Below, in pieces: positions 8,558 through 16,987 of a stretch of 55,427 bases of DNA; the first letter of the stretch is position 1; each line of letters begins with the position of its first letter. Both the position numbers and the translations under genes were made by a program. The stretch is from positions 1-55,427 of the forward strand of contig CAKSPU010000010.1 of assembly GCA_934486875.1 (NCBI GenBank), in the 5' to 3' direction. Source of the stretch: an uncultured Oscillospiraceae bacterium (lineage in GTDB: Bacteria > Bacillota > Clostridia > Oscillospirales > Ruminococcaceae). The notes under the pieces were generated by a model. That model worked only from the letters and a program-made list of their open reading frames with translations. It was not told where the DNA came from and made no database searches.

Positions 8558-9754
8558 TTACTTGCTGATAAGTGCAAGAGTATCACGGGCAATGAGAAGC
8601 TCCTCGTTTGTGGGAACGACCCATACCTGTACCTTGCTGTCGTCGGTGGAAATTCTCTTGAGCTCGCCTCTTGTAGCGTTGTTTACCTCGTCGTTTATCT
8701 TGATTCCCAGGTAATCCATATCCTTGCATACGCCTGCACGGATAGCTGCATCATTCTCGCCGATACCGCCTGTGAAGAGAACTGCGTCAACACCGTTCAT
8801 AACAGCGGCATATGCGCCGACAAGCTTTTTAGCCTGATATTTGAGCATCTCGTTTGCGAGGATAGCTCTCTTGTTGCCTTCCTTTGCAGCGGCGGTAACG
8901 TCTCTGTTGTCGGAGGAAACGCCCGAAACGCCTGCAAGACCTGACTTCTTGTTCATATAATCGGACATCTGGGAAGCGGTGAGACCTCTCTTGTTCATAA
9001 CATATGTAACAGCGGAGGGGTCAACAGAGCCGCAGCGTGTACCCATAATAAGACCGTCAAGGGGAGTAAAGCCCATTGATGTGTCGATAGACTTGCCGTA
9101 CTCAACGGCAGTAATGGAGGAACCGTTGCCCATATGGCAGGAGATTATCTTAAGATCCTTAACGTCCTTGCCCATAGCGTCTGCAAGAGCGTGGGAAACG
9201 AATCTGTGAGATGTGCCGTGGAAGCCGTACTTTCTTACGTGGAGCTCCTCGTAATCCTCATAGGGAAGAGCCATCATATAAGCCTTTTCGGGCATTGTCT
9301 GGTGGAATGCAGTGTCGAATACAACAGCCATAGGAGCGTCGGGGAGTACCTTGCGGCAGGCTCTCAGAGCAAGAGCGTGGGGGTGGTTATGTACGGGAGC
9401 AAGCTCTGCAAGGCTGTCGATCCTGTCGATGACTTCATCTGTAACGAGAGTTGTTTCCTTGAACACCTCAGCGCCCTGCACGATCCTGTGACCGACAGCG
9501 TTTATCTCGCTCATAGAGTCGATTACCTTGCCCTCGCCTGTTGTGAGGACATCAACGAGCTTTTCAAAAGCTTCGGTATGTGTGGGGAAATTGCAGTCAA
9601 GCTCAACCTTTCTTCCGTCGGAGGTCTTGTGGGAGATGTGACCGTCAATTCCTATTCTGTCGCAGTTGCCCTTTGCGATAACGCTTTCATTATCCATATT
9701 AAGAAGCTGATACTTAAGCGAGGAGCTTCCTGCGTTTACAACTAAAATCAACAT
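8558..9754 (-). CDS. ackA: Acetate kinase
   Basis: It interconverts acetyl phosphate plus ADP with acetate plus ATP, the ATP-yielding end of acetate fermentation. The 398-residue length is typical. ASKHA-fold motifs are clear: VNAGSSSLKY (about 5-14), VFDTAFHQTMP (about 145), YGFHGTSHR (about 176), SCHMGNGSS (about 205), GTRCGSVDPS (about 238) and FTGGIGEND (about 325). It is a single-gene unit with its own promoter and terminator. No phosphotransacetylase gene is adjacent, so pta must be elsewhere. Confidence 0.97.
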   Translation of the reverse strand: MLILVVNAGSSSLKYQLLNMDNESVIAKGNCDRIGIDGHISHKTSDGRKVELDCNFPTHTEAFEKLVDVLTTGEGKVIDSMSEINAVGHRIVQGAEVFKETTLVTDEVIDRIDSLAELAPVHNHPHALALRACRKVLPDAPMAVVFDTAFHQTMPEKAYMMALPYEDYEELHVRKYGFHGTSHRFVSHALADAMGKDVKDLKIISCHMGNGSSITAVEYGKSIDTSMGFTPLDGLIMGTRCGSVDPSAVTYVMNKRGLTASQMSDYMNKKSGLAGVSGVSSDNRDVTAAAKEGNKRAILANEMLKYQAKKLVGAYAAVMNGVDAVLFTGGIGENDAAIRAGVCKDMDYLGIKINDEVNNATRGELKRISTDDSKVQVWVVPTNEELLIARDTLALISK

Positions 9755-9811
9755 TTGTAAAAACGACCTTTCCTATATCAATATTTTCATACTAAATGAA
9801 CACCAAACTAT

Positions 9812-9840
9812 ATTTTACCACTTGTTTCTGAAAAAATCAA
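9812..9840 (-). promoter_or_regulatory. ackA promoter
   Basis: On the minus strand, TTGATT (9835-9840), a 17-base spacer and TAAAAT (9812-9817) lie about 60 bases upstream of the ackA ATG. It is a reasonable sigma-A promoter. Confidence 0.65.
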
Positions 9841-9871
9841 GAGGATATTGCTATTTTTTTGTTATATTCTA

Positions 9872-9900
9872 TTGCATTTTGATGTCGTCTGCTGTATAAT
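9872..9900 (+). promoter_or_regulatory. Promoter for the 9932 membrane-protein gene
   Basis: TTGCAT (9872-9877), 17 bases and a perfect TATAAT (9895-9900) lie 32 bases before the start codon. The ackA promoter diverges just to the left. Confidence 0.65.
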
Positions 9901-9931
9901 ATTTTTAACATTTTGTCAAAAGGGGGATATT

Positions 9932-10891
9932 ATGGCATCAATAAGAAAAACGGCGGAAAACACCGCCGATAAGCTCGGTCTGTCATTTGATAAAAAGCGT
10001 GGGGTGGGCTTCGGCGTTTTCAGAGGATATACAATGCTTGTTCTCCCACGCAACGAATCAGAGGGTAAAAAGCTTAACAGCTTTATAAGCATTGTCATAT
10101 GTGTATCAAAGGACGGAAAAGCGCCTGACAAGGAGCTTTTTGATGCGATACCATTCGGCGTGAGCTATTCTTCCGATAATTTTATGCAGATGTTCAGTGC
10201 TGATGTATCCTACACCCTTGCGGGGGTGGAAAAGATCCTTGTGAATACGGCAAATGCGGCGGTAACGGCACTGTTTTCTTCGGGGTACGCAAACTGTAAT
10301 ATTATGGGTGAAGAGGGACCCACAGATGTTTACTTTTTCAGGGACAAATATATTTTCATAAACAGTTCCGATGCCGAAAAAATGATGTCGGAGCTGGGGC
10401 AGAAAAAATCAGAATACAACGAAACCGCTGAAAATATCCCACTCGGCATAATCGGTGCGGCTGTGTGCTCGCTTATCGGTGTGGCGATAATACTGCTTCT
10501 CGGCAGACTTGGAAGAGTGTCCCTTATGGGCGGTCTTGCAATGGGCGGCGGCATTGTGTGGGGATATAAAAAGCTGGGCAAAAAGCTTTCTTTGGCAGGA
10601 GCGGTCATATGCACGGTCATTGCTGCCGCAATAGGCTATCTTGCGTTCAGAGTCGATATTGCCCTTGACCTTTTCCTCGGCTTTAAGGGTACGGAATATT
10701 CCGATACATTCACATTCTCCCTGTGCTTTGAAAATGCAAAGGCAATTTATGAGCTTGGCGATTCCCTGTTTACATACTATATGAATATGTTCCTTATGCT
10801 CCTTTGCGGCGCAGGCGGAGCTGTGGCAGTCATATGGGGAGAAAGGTCGGAAATAACGGGGCAGTTCAGCCTTGTAAAGCTCGGAAAATAA
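9932..10891 (+). CDS. Uncharacterised membrane protein
   Basis: This 319-residue protein is not recognised. Residues 1-170 form a soluble domain without a known motif. Hydrophobic segments follow at about 176-196, 202-218, 227-247 and 292-312, so it is probably a four-pass membrane protein with a cytosolic or surface N-terminal domain. The ATG at 9932 has an AAAGGGGGA site seven bases upstream; an in-frame ATG at 9848 lies before the promoter's -10 and is rejected. The gene is monocistronic and ends about 20 bases before the promoter of the ABC exporter unit. Confidence 0.7.
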   Translation: MASIRKTAENTADKLGLSFDKKRGVGFGVFRGYTMLVLPRNESEGKKLNSFISIVICVSKDGKAPDKELFDAIPFGVSYSSDNFMQMFSADVSYTLAGVEKILVNTANAAVTALFSSGYANCNIMGEEGPTDVYFFRDKYIFINSSDAEKMMSELGQKKSEYNETAENIPLGIIGAAVCSLIGVAIILLLGRLGRVSLMGGLAMGGGIVWGYKKLGKKLSLAGAVICTVIAAAIGYLAFRVDIALDLFLGFKGTEYSDTFTFSLCFENAKAIYELGDSLFTYYMNMFLMLLCGAGGAVAVIWGERSEITGQFSLVKLGK

Positions 10892-10909
10892 ATTTTTTTG
10901 AAAAAAGTC

Positions 10910-10938
10910 TTGACAAAGCTGTTTTTCGGTGCTATACT
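10910..10938 (+). promoter_or_regulatory. Strong promoter of the leader-ABC exporter unit
   Basis: TTGACA (10910-10915) and TATACT (10933-10938) have a 17-base spacer. Transcription should start near 10945, only about 15 bases before the ribosome site of the 27-codon leader. Confidence 0.85.
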
Positions 10939-10973
10939 TTGACCATATCATTTTACGAAAGGAGGCGGGCAGA

Positions 10974-11057
10974 ATGTTCGTATATATTATCAGAGATTCA
11001 AAGCATAACTGCGGCATAATTTCAGGGGTACAGACGCTGCCCGTTCTCACGTATTAA
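10974..11057 (+). CDS. 27-residue leader peptide (BmrB-like position)
   Basis: This short ORF begins MFVYIIRDSK and ends TLPVLTY. A near-perfect ribosome site, AAAGGAGG, lies 8 bases before the ATG, which argues that it is translated. It lies between a strong promoter and an intrinsic terminator, upstream of two ABC exporter genes. This is the layout of bmrB-bmrCD in Bacillus subtilis, where translation of a leader controls transcription of a multidrug ABC transporter. Codons 22-24 (Leu-Pro-Val; 11037-11045) are also one arm of a predicted RNA stem. The sequence does not look like a secreted peptide. Translation and function are inferred. Confidence 0.7.
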   Translation: MFVYIIRDSKHNCGIISGVQTLPVLTY

Positions 11058-11126
11058 GTTAACGGGACAGGCGGATAATTACGTGCGTCCCTGTTGTGCC
11101 GTATGGTGCGACAGGGACGCTTTTTT
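11037..11126 (+). promoter_or_regulatory. Candidate ribosome-mediated attenuator
   Basis: Three mutually exclusive stems can be drawn. Terminator: GCGTCCCTGT (11085-11094) with ACAGGGACGC (11111-11120), then TTTTTT. Antiterminator: AACGGGAC (11061-11068) with GTCCCTGTT (11087-11095), one bulged base, which destroys the terminator's 5' arm. Anti-antiterminator: CTGCCCGTT (11037-11045) with AACGGGACAG (11061-11070), one bulged A. The last pairs the end of the leader ORF with the antiterminator arm. A ribosome stalled near codons 22-24 would free 11061-11068 and allow readthrough into the ABC genes. Confidence 0.7.
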
Positions 11127-11151
11127 GCGCCATAACAGGGAGGAATGACAT

Positions 11152-13038
11152 TTGGAACTTTTTACGCAAACGGAAAAGAAAGAAGAGAAAGACGAGCTTC
11201 ATAAGGATTACGGGGTAGTGAGCAACTGCATATATATCCTGAAAAGGTTTAAAAAATACCGCCCGTCACTGATATTTTTCATCATCACGGGAGCGGCTGC
11301 GGCAGCTTCGATGTCCTACATATGGAGCTTTATCGGAAAGCTTGTTATCGATATGATACAGGCGAGCACAGGAGGCGGCGACATAATGCCTCTTGTAAAG
11401 CTTGTGGCTGCCACCACTGCGGCGGAGCTGTTCATTATGTGGCTAAATACCATATCCACCGTGAAAACGGGACTGGGCTTTACTTACGTCCGCCTTATGA
11501 TAATCAAGGAACGTATCGCCAAGACCCTTGATATGGATTATGAAGCCCTTGAAACTCCCGAAATGCTTGACAGGCTCCAGAAGGCAAAGCGTGCCACAGC
11601 GGGAGACTGGCAGGGCGTTCAGGGTATGATGACCTATATGCAGGTGCTGTTCACACAGATAATATCCATCATCATCGCCATAATCATTATGACAAGCTTT
11701 GACCCCCTTATAATACTTGTCATAGGGGTGCTGTCCTATATCCAATTCCTTTACTTCGAGCATATCAGAAAAAAGGACAAAAAAGAGATGTGGGACGCTA
11801 TGATGCCCCACTGGAGAAAGCTCGAATATATGGACAATGTGACCACAGATTTTTCATATGCAAAGGATATCCGCCTTTTCGGAATGAAGAAATTCCTTGC
11901 AAAAAAGCAGAAGGACGTGTATTACGAGGAGCTGAAACACTGGATAAGATCCAGGCAGTACTGGATATACAACTCAATATTCTCCCACGGAATATCCCTT
12001 GTGAGACAGCTCATAATTACAGGCTGGCTGGTTTACAGCGTTATCGCAAAGGATCTTTCCATCGGTAATTTCACTCTTTACCTTGCCGGTGCAGGAGCAT
12101 TCTCCAACGCTATAAACGAGGTGCTTTCGGCACTTTCGGCTCTCAGGGAGAGAAGCGCCCATACCGATGATTACCGCAGCTTTATGGATATCCCGAATGA
12201 CGGCGGAAAGGACATTATTCCCGTTCCCAAGGCTGATAAATATGTTTTTACCTTTGAAAATGTTTCATTCAGATACAAGGGACAGGAAAAATATGCCCTT
12301 AAAAATCTGAACATCACAATTGCCGCAGGAGAGAAGCTTGCGGTGGTTGGACTGAACGGTGCGGGAAAAAGCACATTTATAAAGCTCCTTCTGAGACTTT
12401 ACGATGTCACCGAGGGACGCATTCTTATGAACGGCACGGATATCCGCCGCTTCGACAGAGCCGAGTATTACAGGCTTTTTTCCCCCGCATTTCAGGACGT
12501 GACGGTGTTTGCGTTCCCAATGGCGGAAAATGTTTCGATGAGCCCGCCTGATGAGACCGACAGGGAAAGGGCTGAAAGGTGCGTCCGTGAAGCGGGTCTA
12601 GGTGAAAAGACAGATAAGCTTGAAAAGGGCATTGACACCGAGCTTTTAAAGGTGCTTTACGATGACGGCGTTGACCTTTCGGGGGGAGAGAAGCAGAAGC
12701 TTGCCCTTGCAAGGGCGCTTTACAAGGGCAGTGATGTTATCGTCCTTGATGAACCCACAGCCGCCCTCGATGCTCTTGCGGAATACCGCCTTTACAAGAG
12801 CTTCAACGGACTTGTGGGGCACCGCACCGCCGTGTATATCTCCCACCGCCTGTCCTCCACACGTTTCTGCGACAGGGTGGCTATGTTCAAGGACGGCGAG
12901 ATGACCGAGACGGGAACTCACGAGGAGCTTATGGCGAAAAACGGAGACTATGCGGAAATGTTCCGTGTTCAGGCGCAGTATTACGTTGAGGACAAGGACA
13001 TTTTCGACAATGCTCCCGAAGCGGCTCTGAATGACTGA
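11152..13038 (+). CDS. ABC exporter half-transporter (permease plus ATPase), first of pair
   Basis: This 628-residue protein has an N-terminal six-helix exporter domain (about 35-330) and a C-terminal ATPase. The ATPase shows Walker A GLNGAGKST (about 400), signature LSGGEKQKLALARA (about 508), Walker B VIVLDEPTAALD with the catalytic Glu, and the H-loop YISHRLSS. The start is TTG at 11152 with GGGAGG about 9 bases upstream. It is 5 bases from the next ABC gene, so the two products probably form a heterodimeric exporter of drugs or peptides. Expression should depend on the upstream attenuator. The substrate is unknown. Confidence 0.92.
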   Translation: MELFTQTEKKEEKDELHKDYGVVSNCIYILKRFKKYRPSLIFFIITGAAAAASMSYIWSFIGKLVIDMIQASTGGGDIMPLVKLVAATTAAELFIMWLNTISTVKTGLGFTYVRLMIIKERIAKTLDMDYEALETPEMLDRLQKAKRATAGDWQGVQGMMTYMQVLFTQIISIIIAIIIMTSFDPLIILVIGVLSYIQFLYFEHIRKKDKKEMWDAMMPHWRKLEYMDNVTTDFSYAKDIRLFGMKKFLAKKQKDVYYEELKHWIRSRQYWIYNSIFSHGISLVRQLIITGWLVYSVIAKDLSIGNFTLYLAGAGAFSNAINEVLSALSALRERSAHTDDYRSFMDIPNDGGKDIIPVPKADKYVFTFENVSFRYKGQEKYALKNLNITIAAGEKLAVVGLNGAGKSTFIKLLLRLYDVTEGRILMNGTDIRRFDRAEYYRLFSPAFQDVTVFAFPMAENVSMSPPDETDRERAERCVREAGLGEKTDKLEKGIDTELLKVLYDDGVDLSGGEKQKLALARALYKGSDVIVLDEPTAALDALAEYRLYKSFNGLVGHRTAVYISHRLSSTRFCDRVAMFKDGEMTETGTHEELMAKNGDYAEMFRVQAQYYVEDKDIFDNAPEAALND

Positions 13039-13046
13039 GAGGAGTG

Positions 13047-14846
13047 ATGACAGTGAAAGAAAAGAAAATTTCTCCCGCAAGGGAATCCTTAAAATATTGT
13101 TTCAGACAGATAAAACAGTACAAAAGATCATATCTGCCCCTGTCTGTGCTGAATGTTATCGTGGGGGCGGCAGCGCCGTTCCCCGAGCTGCTGCTCCTGC
13201 CTGCGGCTATCGACGCTCTCACGGCACAGGAAAAGGACATACCTTTTATAATCGTCTGCTTCGGCACAATGACACTGCTTTCCGTACTTCTTGCAGGTAT
13301 AAACAGCGTACTTTCAATTCATCTCTCAAAGTGCGAGGATATGTTTCTGAACGCTTCGTCTATGGAGATATCCGCAAGATGTATGGAGATAGATTTCTCC
13401 CTCACCGAGGACAAGACCGCTCTTGACCGCATCAAAAAAGCAAGAGACGGAATTATGTGGTCGGGAGGAACTCACAATATCGCAAACGCTTTTTTCTCCC
13501 TTATCTCAAACGGGATAAAAATTGCGGGCGTAATTGCTGTGCTCATCATAAACGCACCCGTGCTGCTTCTGATAATCGGCGTGCTCCTTGTGCTGACCGC
13601 CATTATCAACGCAAAGAAAAACAAGATAGATATCAAGAATTTTGCGGAGCTTTCAGGCATTGACCGTATTTTCGGACACATCTGCTGGGAAATGGAGGAC
13701 TTCCGCTGCGGCAAGGACGTGAGACTTTACAGCGCTGCGGGAATGATGCTTGCAAAGACCTCTCAGCAGATAAAAAGGCTCTCCGACTACTGGGAGAACA
13801 TCAACCGACTGAAATTCCCCCTGAATATTCTCGATATCATTGTAAATGTTCTCCGTGATTTCGGTACGTATCTTTACCTCGGTATCCTCGCCATTACGGG
13901 AAAAATAACTATCGGTACATTCTCACAGATGCTCAGTGCCGGCGGCACGCTCCATTCGTCATTGCAGGCAGTTATCCTCGGCTTGCAGGATATTGCCAAG
14001 CGCAGCAGCTATATGTACGAGATAATCAGGTTTATGGACTATCCTCCCGCTATGGAAAAGGGCGACAGGAAGATAGAAAATATCTCGGAGGGTCACGTTA
14101 TCGAATTTCGTCACGTGTGCTTTAAATATCCCCACACGGAAAATTACGTTTTAAACGATGTTTCCCTGACGCTCAGAGCAGGGGAGAAGCTTTCGGTGGT
14201 GGGACTGAACGGTGCGGGAAAGACCACATTTATAAAGCTCCTGTGCAGACTTTACGATGCGGACAGCGGAGAGATACTTCTTGACGGCGTGAACATCAAG
14301 GACTATGATTACGATGAATATATGAAGCTGTTCTCCGTAGTTTTTCAGGATTTCAGGCTCCTTGCATTTTCCGCAAAGGATAATATCCTCCTTGGAAAAG
14401 AGGACGAAAACGGCAATGAAAATGTTGACAGGCTGTTTGAAAAAACAGGCATTCTCAAAAAGATAGATTCTCTCCCGAAGGGCAGAGACACGATGATGTT
14501 CAAGCAGTTTGACAAGGAGGGCGTTGAGCTTTCCGGCGGCGAGCAGCAGAAAATGGCGATAGCCCGTGCTCTTTACAAGGACGCACCCGTTATTATCCTT
14601 GACGAGCCCACCGCTGCCCTTGATCCTGTGGCGGAGTATGAGATATACAGACAGTTTGACAGCCTTGTTAACGGCAAGACTGCGGTGTACATTTCCCACC
14701 GCCTTTCCTCCTGCAAATTCTGCGACAACATTGCGGTATTTTCTGAGGGTACGGTAAAGGAATACGGCACTCACAGCGAGCTTGTCCGTAAGCCTGACGG
14801 TATTTATGCAGAGATGTTCAGAGCTCAGGCGCAGTATTACGTATAA
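13047..14846 (+). CDS. ABC exporter half-transporter, second of pair
   Basis: This protein of about 599 residues has an N-terminal exporter membrane domain (about 20-310) and an ATPase with GLNGAGKTT, LSGGEQQKMAIARA, VIILDEPTAALD and YISHRLSS. Both members of the pair keep consensus nucleotide-binding motifs, unlike many heterodimeric exporters with one degenerate site. The start is uncertain among GTG 13044, ATG 13047 and GTG 13053; GAGAGGAG lies just before, and the last gives the best spacing. A terminator follows immediately. Confidence 0.92.
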   Translation: MTVKEKKISPARESLKYCFRQIKQYKRSYLPLSVLNVIVGAAAPFPELLLLPAAIDALTAQEKDIPFIIVCFGTMTLLSVLLAGINSVLSIHLSKCEDMFLNASSMEISARCMEIDFSLTEDKTALDRIKKARDGIMWSGGTHNIANAFFSLISNGIKIAGVIAVLIINAPVLLLIIGVLLVLTAIINAKKNKIDIKNFAELSGIDRIFGHICWEMEDFRCGKDVRLYSAAGMMLAKTSQQIKRLSDYWENINRLKFPLNILDIIVNVLRDFGTYLYLGILAITGKITIGTFSQMLSAGGTLHSSLQAVILGLQDIAKRSSYMYEIIRFMDYPPAMEKGDRKIENISEGHVIEFRHVCFKYPHTENYVLNDVSLTLRAGEKLSVVGLNGAGKTTFIKLLCRLYDADSGEILLDGVNIKDYDYDEYMKLFSVVFQDFRLLAFSAKDNILLGKEDENGNENVDRLFEKTGILKKIDSLPKGRDTMMFKQFDKEGVELSGGEQQKMAIARALYKDAPVIILDEPTAALDPVAEYEIYRQFDSLVNGKTAVYISHRLSSCKFCDNIAVFSEGTVKEYGTHSELVRKPDGIYAEMFRAQAQYYV

Positions 14847-14854
14847 TGATCTGA

Positions 14855-14885
14855 GATGACCGAAAAAATCGGTCATCGCTTTTTT
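14855..14885 (+). terminator. Terminator of the ABC exporter operon
   Basis: GATGACCGA, a short A-rich loop and TCGGTCATC, followed by GCTTTTTT, form an intrinsic terminator starting 8 bases after the second ABC gene. Confidence 0.9.
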
Positions 14886-14940
14886 ACGGATAAGCAGCAT
14901 TATTCCACACGGGCTTGGGATATCCATACTTCCCTAAAAA

Positions 14941-15078
14941 GGATACCGTATAAAGCATCTTGATGTGCCTGCGTTCAGAAACATCGGTCTTGCTTTTCGG
15001 AGCAGAAAATCACTTTCGCCGGCGGCGGAAAGATTTATCGGCTGCTGCGGCGAATTTGCGGCAGAGCTTGAAAAATAA
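14941..15078 (+). pseudogene. C-terminal remnant of a LysR-type regulator
   Basis: One frame here encodes 45 residues ending in TAA and including FRNIGLAFRSRKSLSPAAE. This resembles the end of the substrate-binding domain of LysR-type regulators, where an IGLA-x(6-8)-LSPAA-x2-F pattern is common. An in-frame TAA lies just upstream at 14935 and there is no start codon or DNA-binding domain, so this is a decayed fragment. It ends 13 bases before the NUDIX gene. Confidence 0.5.
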
Positions 15079-15090
15079 GGGGGCTTTGCA

Positions 15091-15630
15091 ATGGAAGAGA
15101 TATTTGATATACTTGACAAAAACGGCGATGTTACGGGGAAAACTGCGCCCCGTTCCTATGTTCACAGCCACGGGCTTTATCATCGGACGGTGCATATCTG
15201 GATAATCAGAGAGGGAAAGCTTCTTTTGCAGCGCAGGAGCCATAACAAGGACAGCTTTCCCGACAGGCTTGACATCTCCTCAGCGGGGCATATTGATGCG
15301 GGGGAGGAGCCTCTCACGGGAGCGGTAAGGGAGCTGTACGAAGAGCTTGGCATAAAGGCGGAGCCCTTTGAGCTTGTCCTTGCAGGCAAGCTGAGCAGGC
15401 ATTATGTGAAGTATTTCCGTGGGAAGATATTCGATGACAACGAGCTTGCTTACGTGTATATCTACACGGGAAAAGCGGATATCTCACGGATACGGGTGCA
15501 GGGATCGGAGATATCGGGCATTGAGCTCTATCCGTATGAAGAATGTCTCCGTCTTGCGGCTGCTGATGATGAGCCGCTGTATCTGCCCGAACTGGAAATG
15601 ATAGGAAAATACTGTGATAATAAGCTGTAA
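15091..15630 (+). CDS. NUDIX hydrolase (IDI/YfcD-like)
   Basis: This 179-residue protein has a complete NUDIX box starting GHIDAGEEP and ending RELYEELGI (about 69-91), which binds the metal and hydrolyses nucleoside-diphosphate-linked compounds. The opening EEIFDILDKNG and the segment HRTVHIWII place it in the subgroup resembling isopentenyl-diphosphate isomerase and E. coli YfcD. The isomerase reaction is not supported by this alone, so the substrate is open. AAGGGGG precedes the ATG. It stands alone between the LysR remnant and the pyrB promoter. Confidence 0.85.
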   Translation: MEEIFDILDKNGDVTGKTAPRSYVHSHGLYHRTVHIWIIREGKLLLQRRSHNKDSFPDRLDISSAGHIDAGEEPLTGAVRELYEELGIKAEPFELVLAGKLSRHYVKYFRGKIFDDNELAYVYIYTGKADISRIRVQGSEISGIELYPYEECLRLAAADDEPLYLPELEMIGKYCDNKL

Positions 15631-15688
15631 ATGTTATGGAATGATAAGTAATTCATATGAACATAAGCAAAATTTTTTATATGGGGGA

Positions 15689-15717
15689 TTGATTATTTTT
15701 ATCGGGTGTGATAAAAT
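15689..15717 (+). promoter_or_regulatory. pyrB promoter
   Basis: TTGATT (15689-15694), 17 bases and TAAAAT (15712-15717) lie about 65 bases before the pyrB ATG. No PyrR-type terminator/antiterminator was seen in the short leader. Confidence 0.55.
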
Positions 15718-15782
15718 AGTATAAAGATAAAATTGTCGGATATTGCCCGAAAGGGGTATCCCGAAAGGAATGGTATCTTAAA

Positions 15783-16868
15783 ATGGTTAATTCAAGATTT
15801 ACTAATCTCATCGACCTGAATGATATGAGCAGCGAGTGGTGGCTCAAAATTGTTAAAAGAGCTTCCGACATCTGTGACGACCCCAAGAAGTATGCAAAGG
15901 TGTGCGACGGAAAGATAATGGCTACTCTTTTCTATGAGCCCTCCACACGTACACAGATGTCCTTCCAGACTGCTATGCTGAGACTGGGCGGCACCATTAT
16001 CGGCTTTGACAACCCTGCCACATCATCTGTTGCAAAGGGCGAGAACCTTAAGGATACCACCAAGATAGTGTCCTCCTATGCGGACATTATGGTTATGCGT
16101 CACCCCTCCGAGGGCGCTGCAAAGGCTGCGGCTCTTACAGCTGACTGCCCCATTATCAATGCAGGCGACGGCAGCCATCTCCACCCCACACAGACCCTTA
16201 CCGATATGCTCACTCTTTACAGGGAAAAGGGCAGACTTGAAAACCTGACTATCGGTCTCTGCGGCGACCTTAAAAACGGAAGGACCGTTCATTCGATGTG
16301 CAAGGCTCTTTCAAGCTTCAAGGGCATCAAGTTCGTTTTCATCTCCACAAAGGAGCTGGGTATGCCTCAGTACATAAAGGATATCCTTATGGCAAAGAAC
16401 TGCAAATTTGAGGAAAATCCCTCTCTTGAAGACGCAATCGGGGAGCTTGATATGCTTTATATGACCCGGGTTCAGAAGGAGAGATTTGCTTCCGAGGAAG
16501 AATATCTTGCCCTTAAGGACGCATATATCCTCGACAAGAGAAAGCTGAACAAGGCTAAGAGCGACTGCATCGTTCTCCACCCCCTGCCCAGAGTTGACGA
16601 GATCACAATGGACGTGGACGATGACCCCAGAGCAATGTTTTTCAAGCAGGCAAAGTACGGTATGTACGTAAGAATGGCGCTTGTTATGACTGTTCTTGAA
16701 AGCCCCAATGAGAGCCGTCCGCTCCTTACAGGCAGCATATATCCCTCTGTTGCCTGCACAAATCCCAACTGCATCACTCACAAGGAAAGCTATCTCCCAA
16801 AATATTTCAGAGGTCTGGGCGATATGCTGGAATGCGAATACTGCGACGAACGCAGGCTCGGAAACTGA
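15783..16868 (+). CDS. pyrB: Aspartate carbamoyltransferase with C-terminal zinc-ribbon tail
   Basis: It joins carbamoyl phosphate to aspartate in pyrimidine synthesis. The 361-residue chain is about 50 longer than a usual catalytic subunit. Catalytic motifs are [13 protein letters not shown] (about 51-63), the [12 protein letters not shown] loop (about 128) and [10 protein letters not shown] (about 263). The last 40 residues add CTNPNC near 325 and CEYC near 353. This four-cysteine pattern is the one in the zinc domain of the regulatory chain PyrI, which contacts the catalytic chain. The PyrI allosteric domain is absent. So the enzyme carries its own zinc clamp, which is unusual. Confidence 0.93.
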   Translation: MVNSRFTNLIDLNDMSSEWWLKIVKRASDICDDPKKYAKVCDGKIMATLFYEPSTRTQMSFQTAMLRLGGTIIGFDNPATSSVAKGENLKDTTKIVSSYADIMVMRHPSEGAAKAAALTADCPIINAGDGSHLHPTQTLTDMLTLYREKGRLENLTIGLCGDLKNGRTVHSMCKALSSFKGIKFVFISTKELGMPQYIKDILMAKNCKFEENPSLEDAIGELDMLYMTRVQKERFASEEEYLALKDAYILDKRKLNKAKSDCIVLHPLPRVDEITMDVDDDPRAMFFKQAKYGMYVRMALVMTVLESPNESRPLLTGSIYPSVACTNPNCITHKESYLPKYFRGLGDMLECEYCDERRLGN

Positions 16869-16893
16869 TCGTTAATATATCAAAATATATCAA

Positions 16894-16933
16894 AAGCTCC
16901 GCAGGATTTTTTTCTGCGGAGCTTGATTTTTTT
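16894..16933 (+). terminator. pyrB terminator
   Basis: AAGCTCCGCAG and CTGCGGAGCTT form a perfect 11 bp stem with a T-rich loop, followed by GATTTTTTT. It lies 26 bases after the pyrB stop. Confidence 0.92.
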
Positions 16934-16987
16934 ATGAAACTGTGGTATAGTTAGTATATGATAACTGCTTGAAAGGAATGGTAATTT

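Noticed and set aside
10974..11057. Leader ORF as a secreted pheromone or bacteriocin precursor exported by the ABC pair
   Set aside because: There is no GG-type leader, no processing site and no peptidase domain in the ABC proteins, while the ORF end is part of mutually exclusive RNA stems. Attenuation explains it better.
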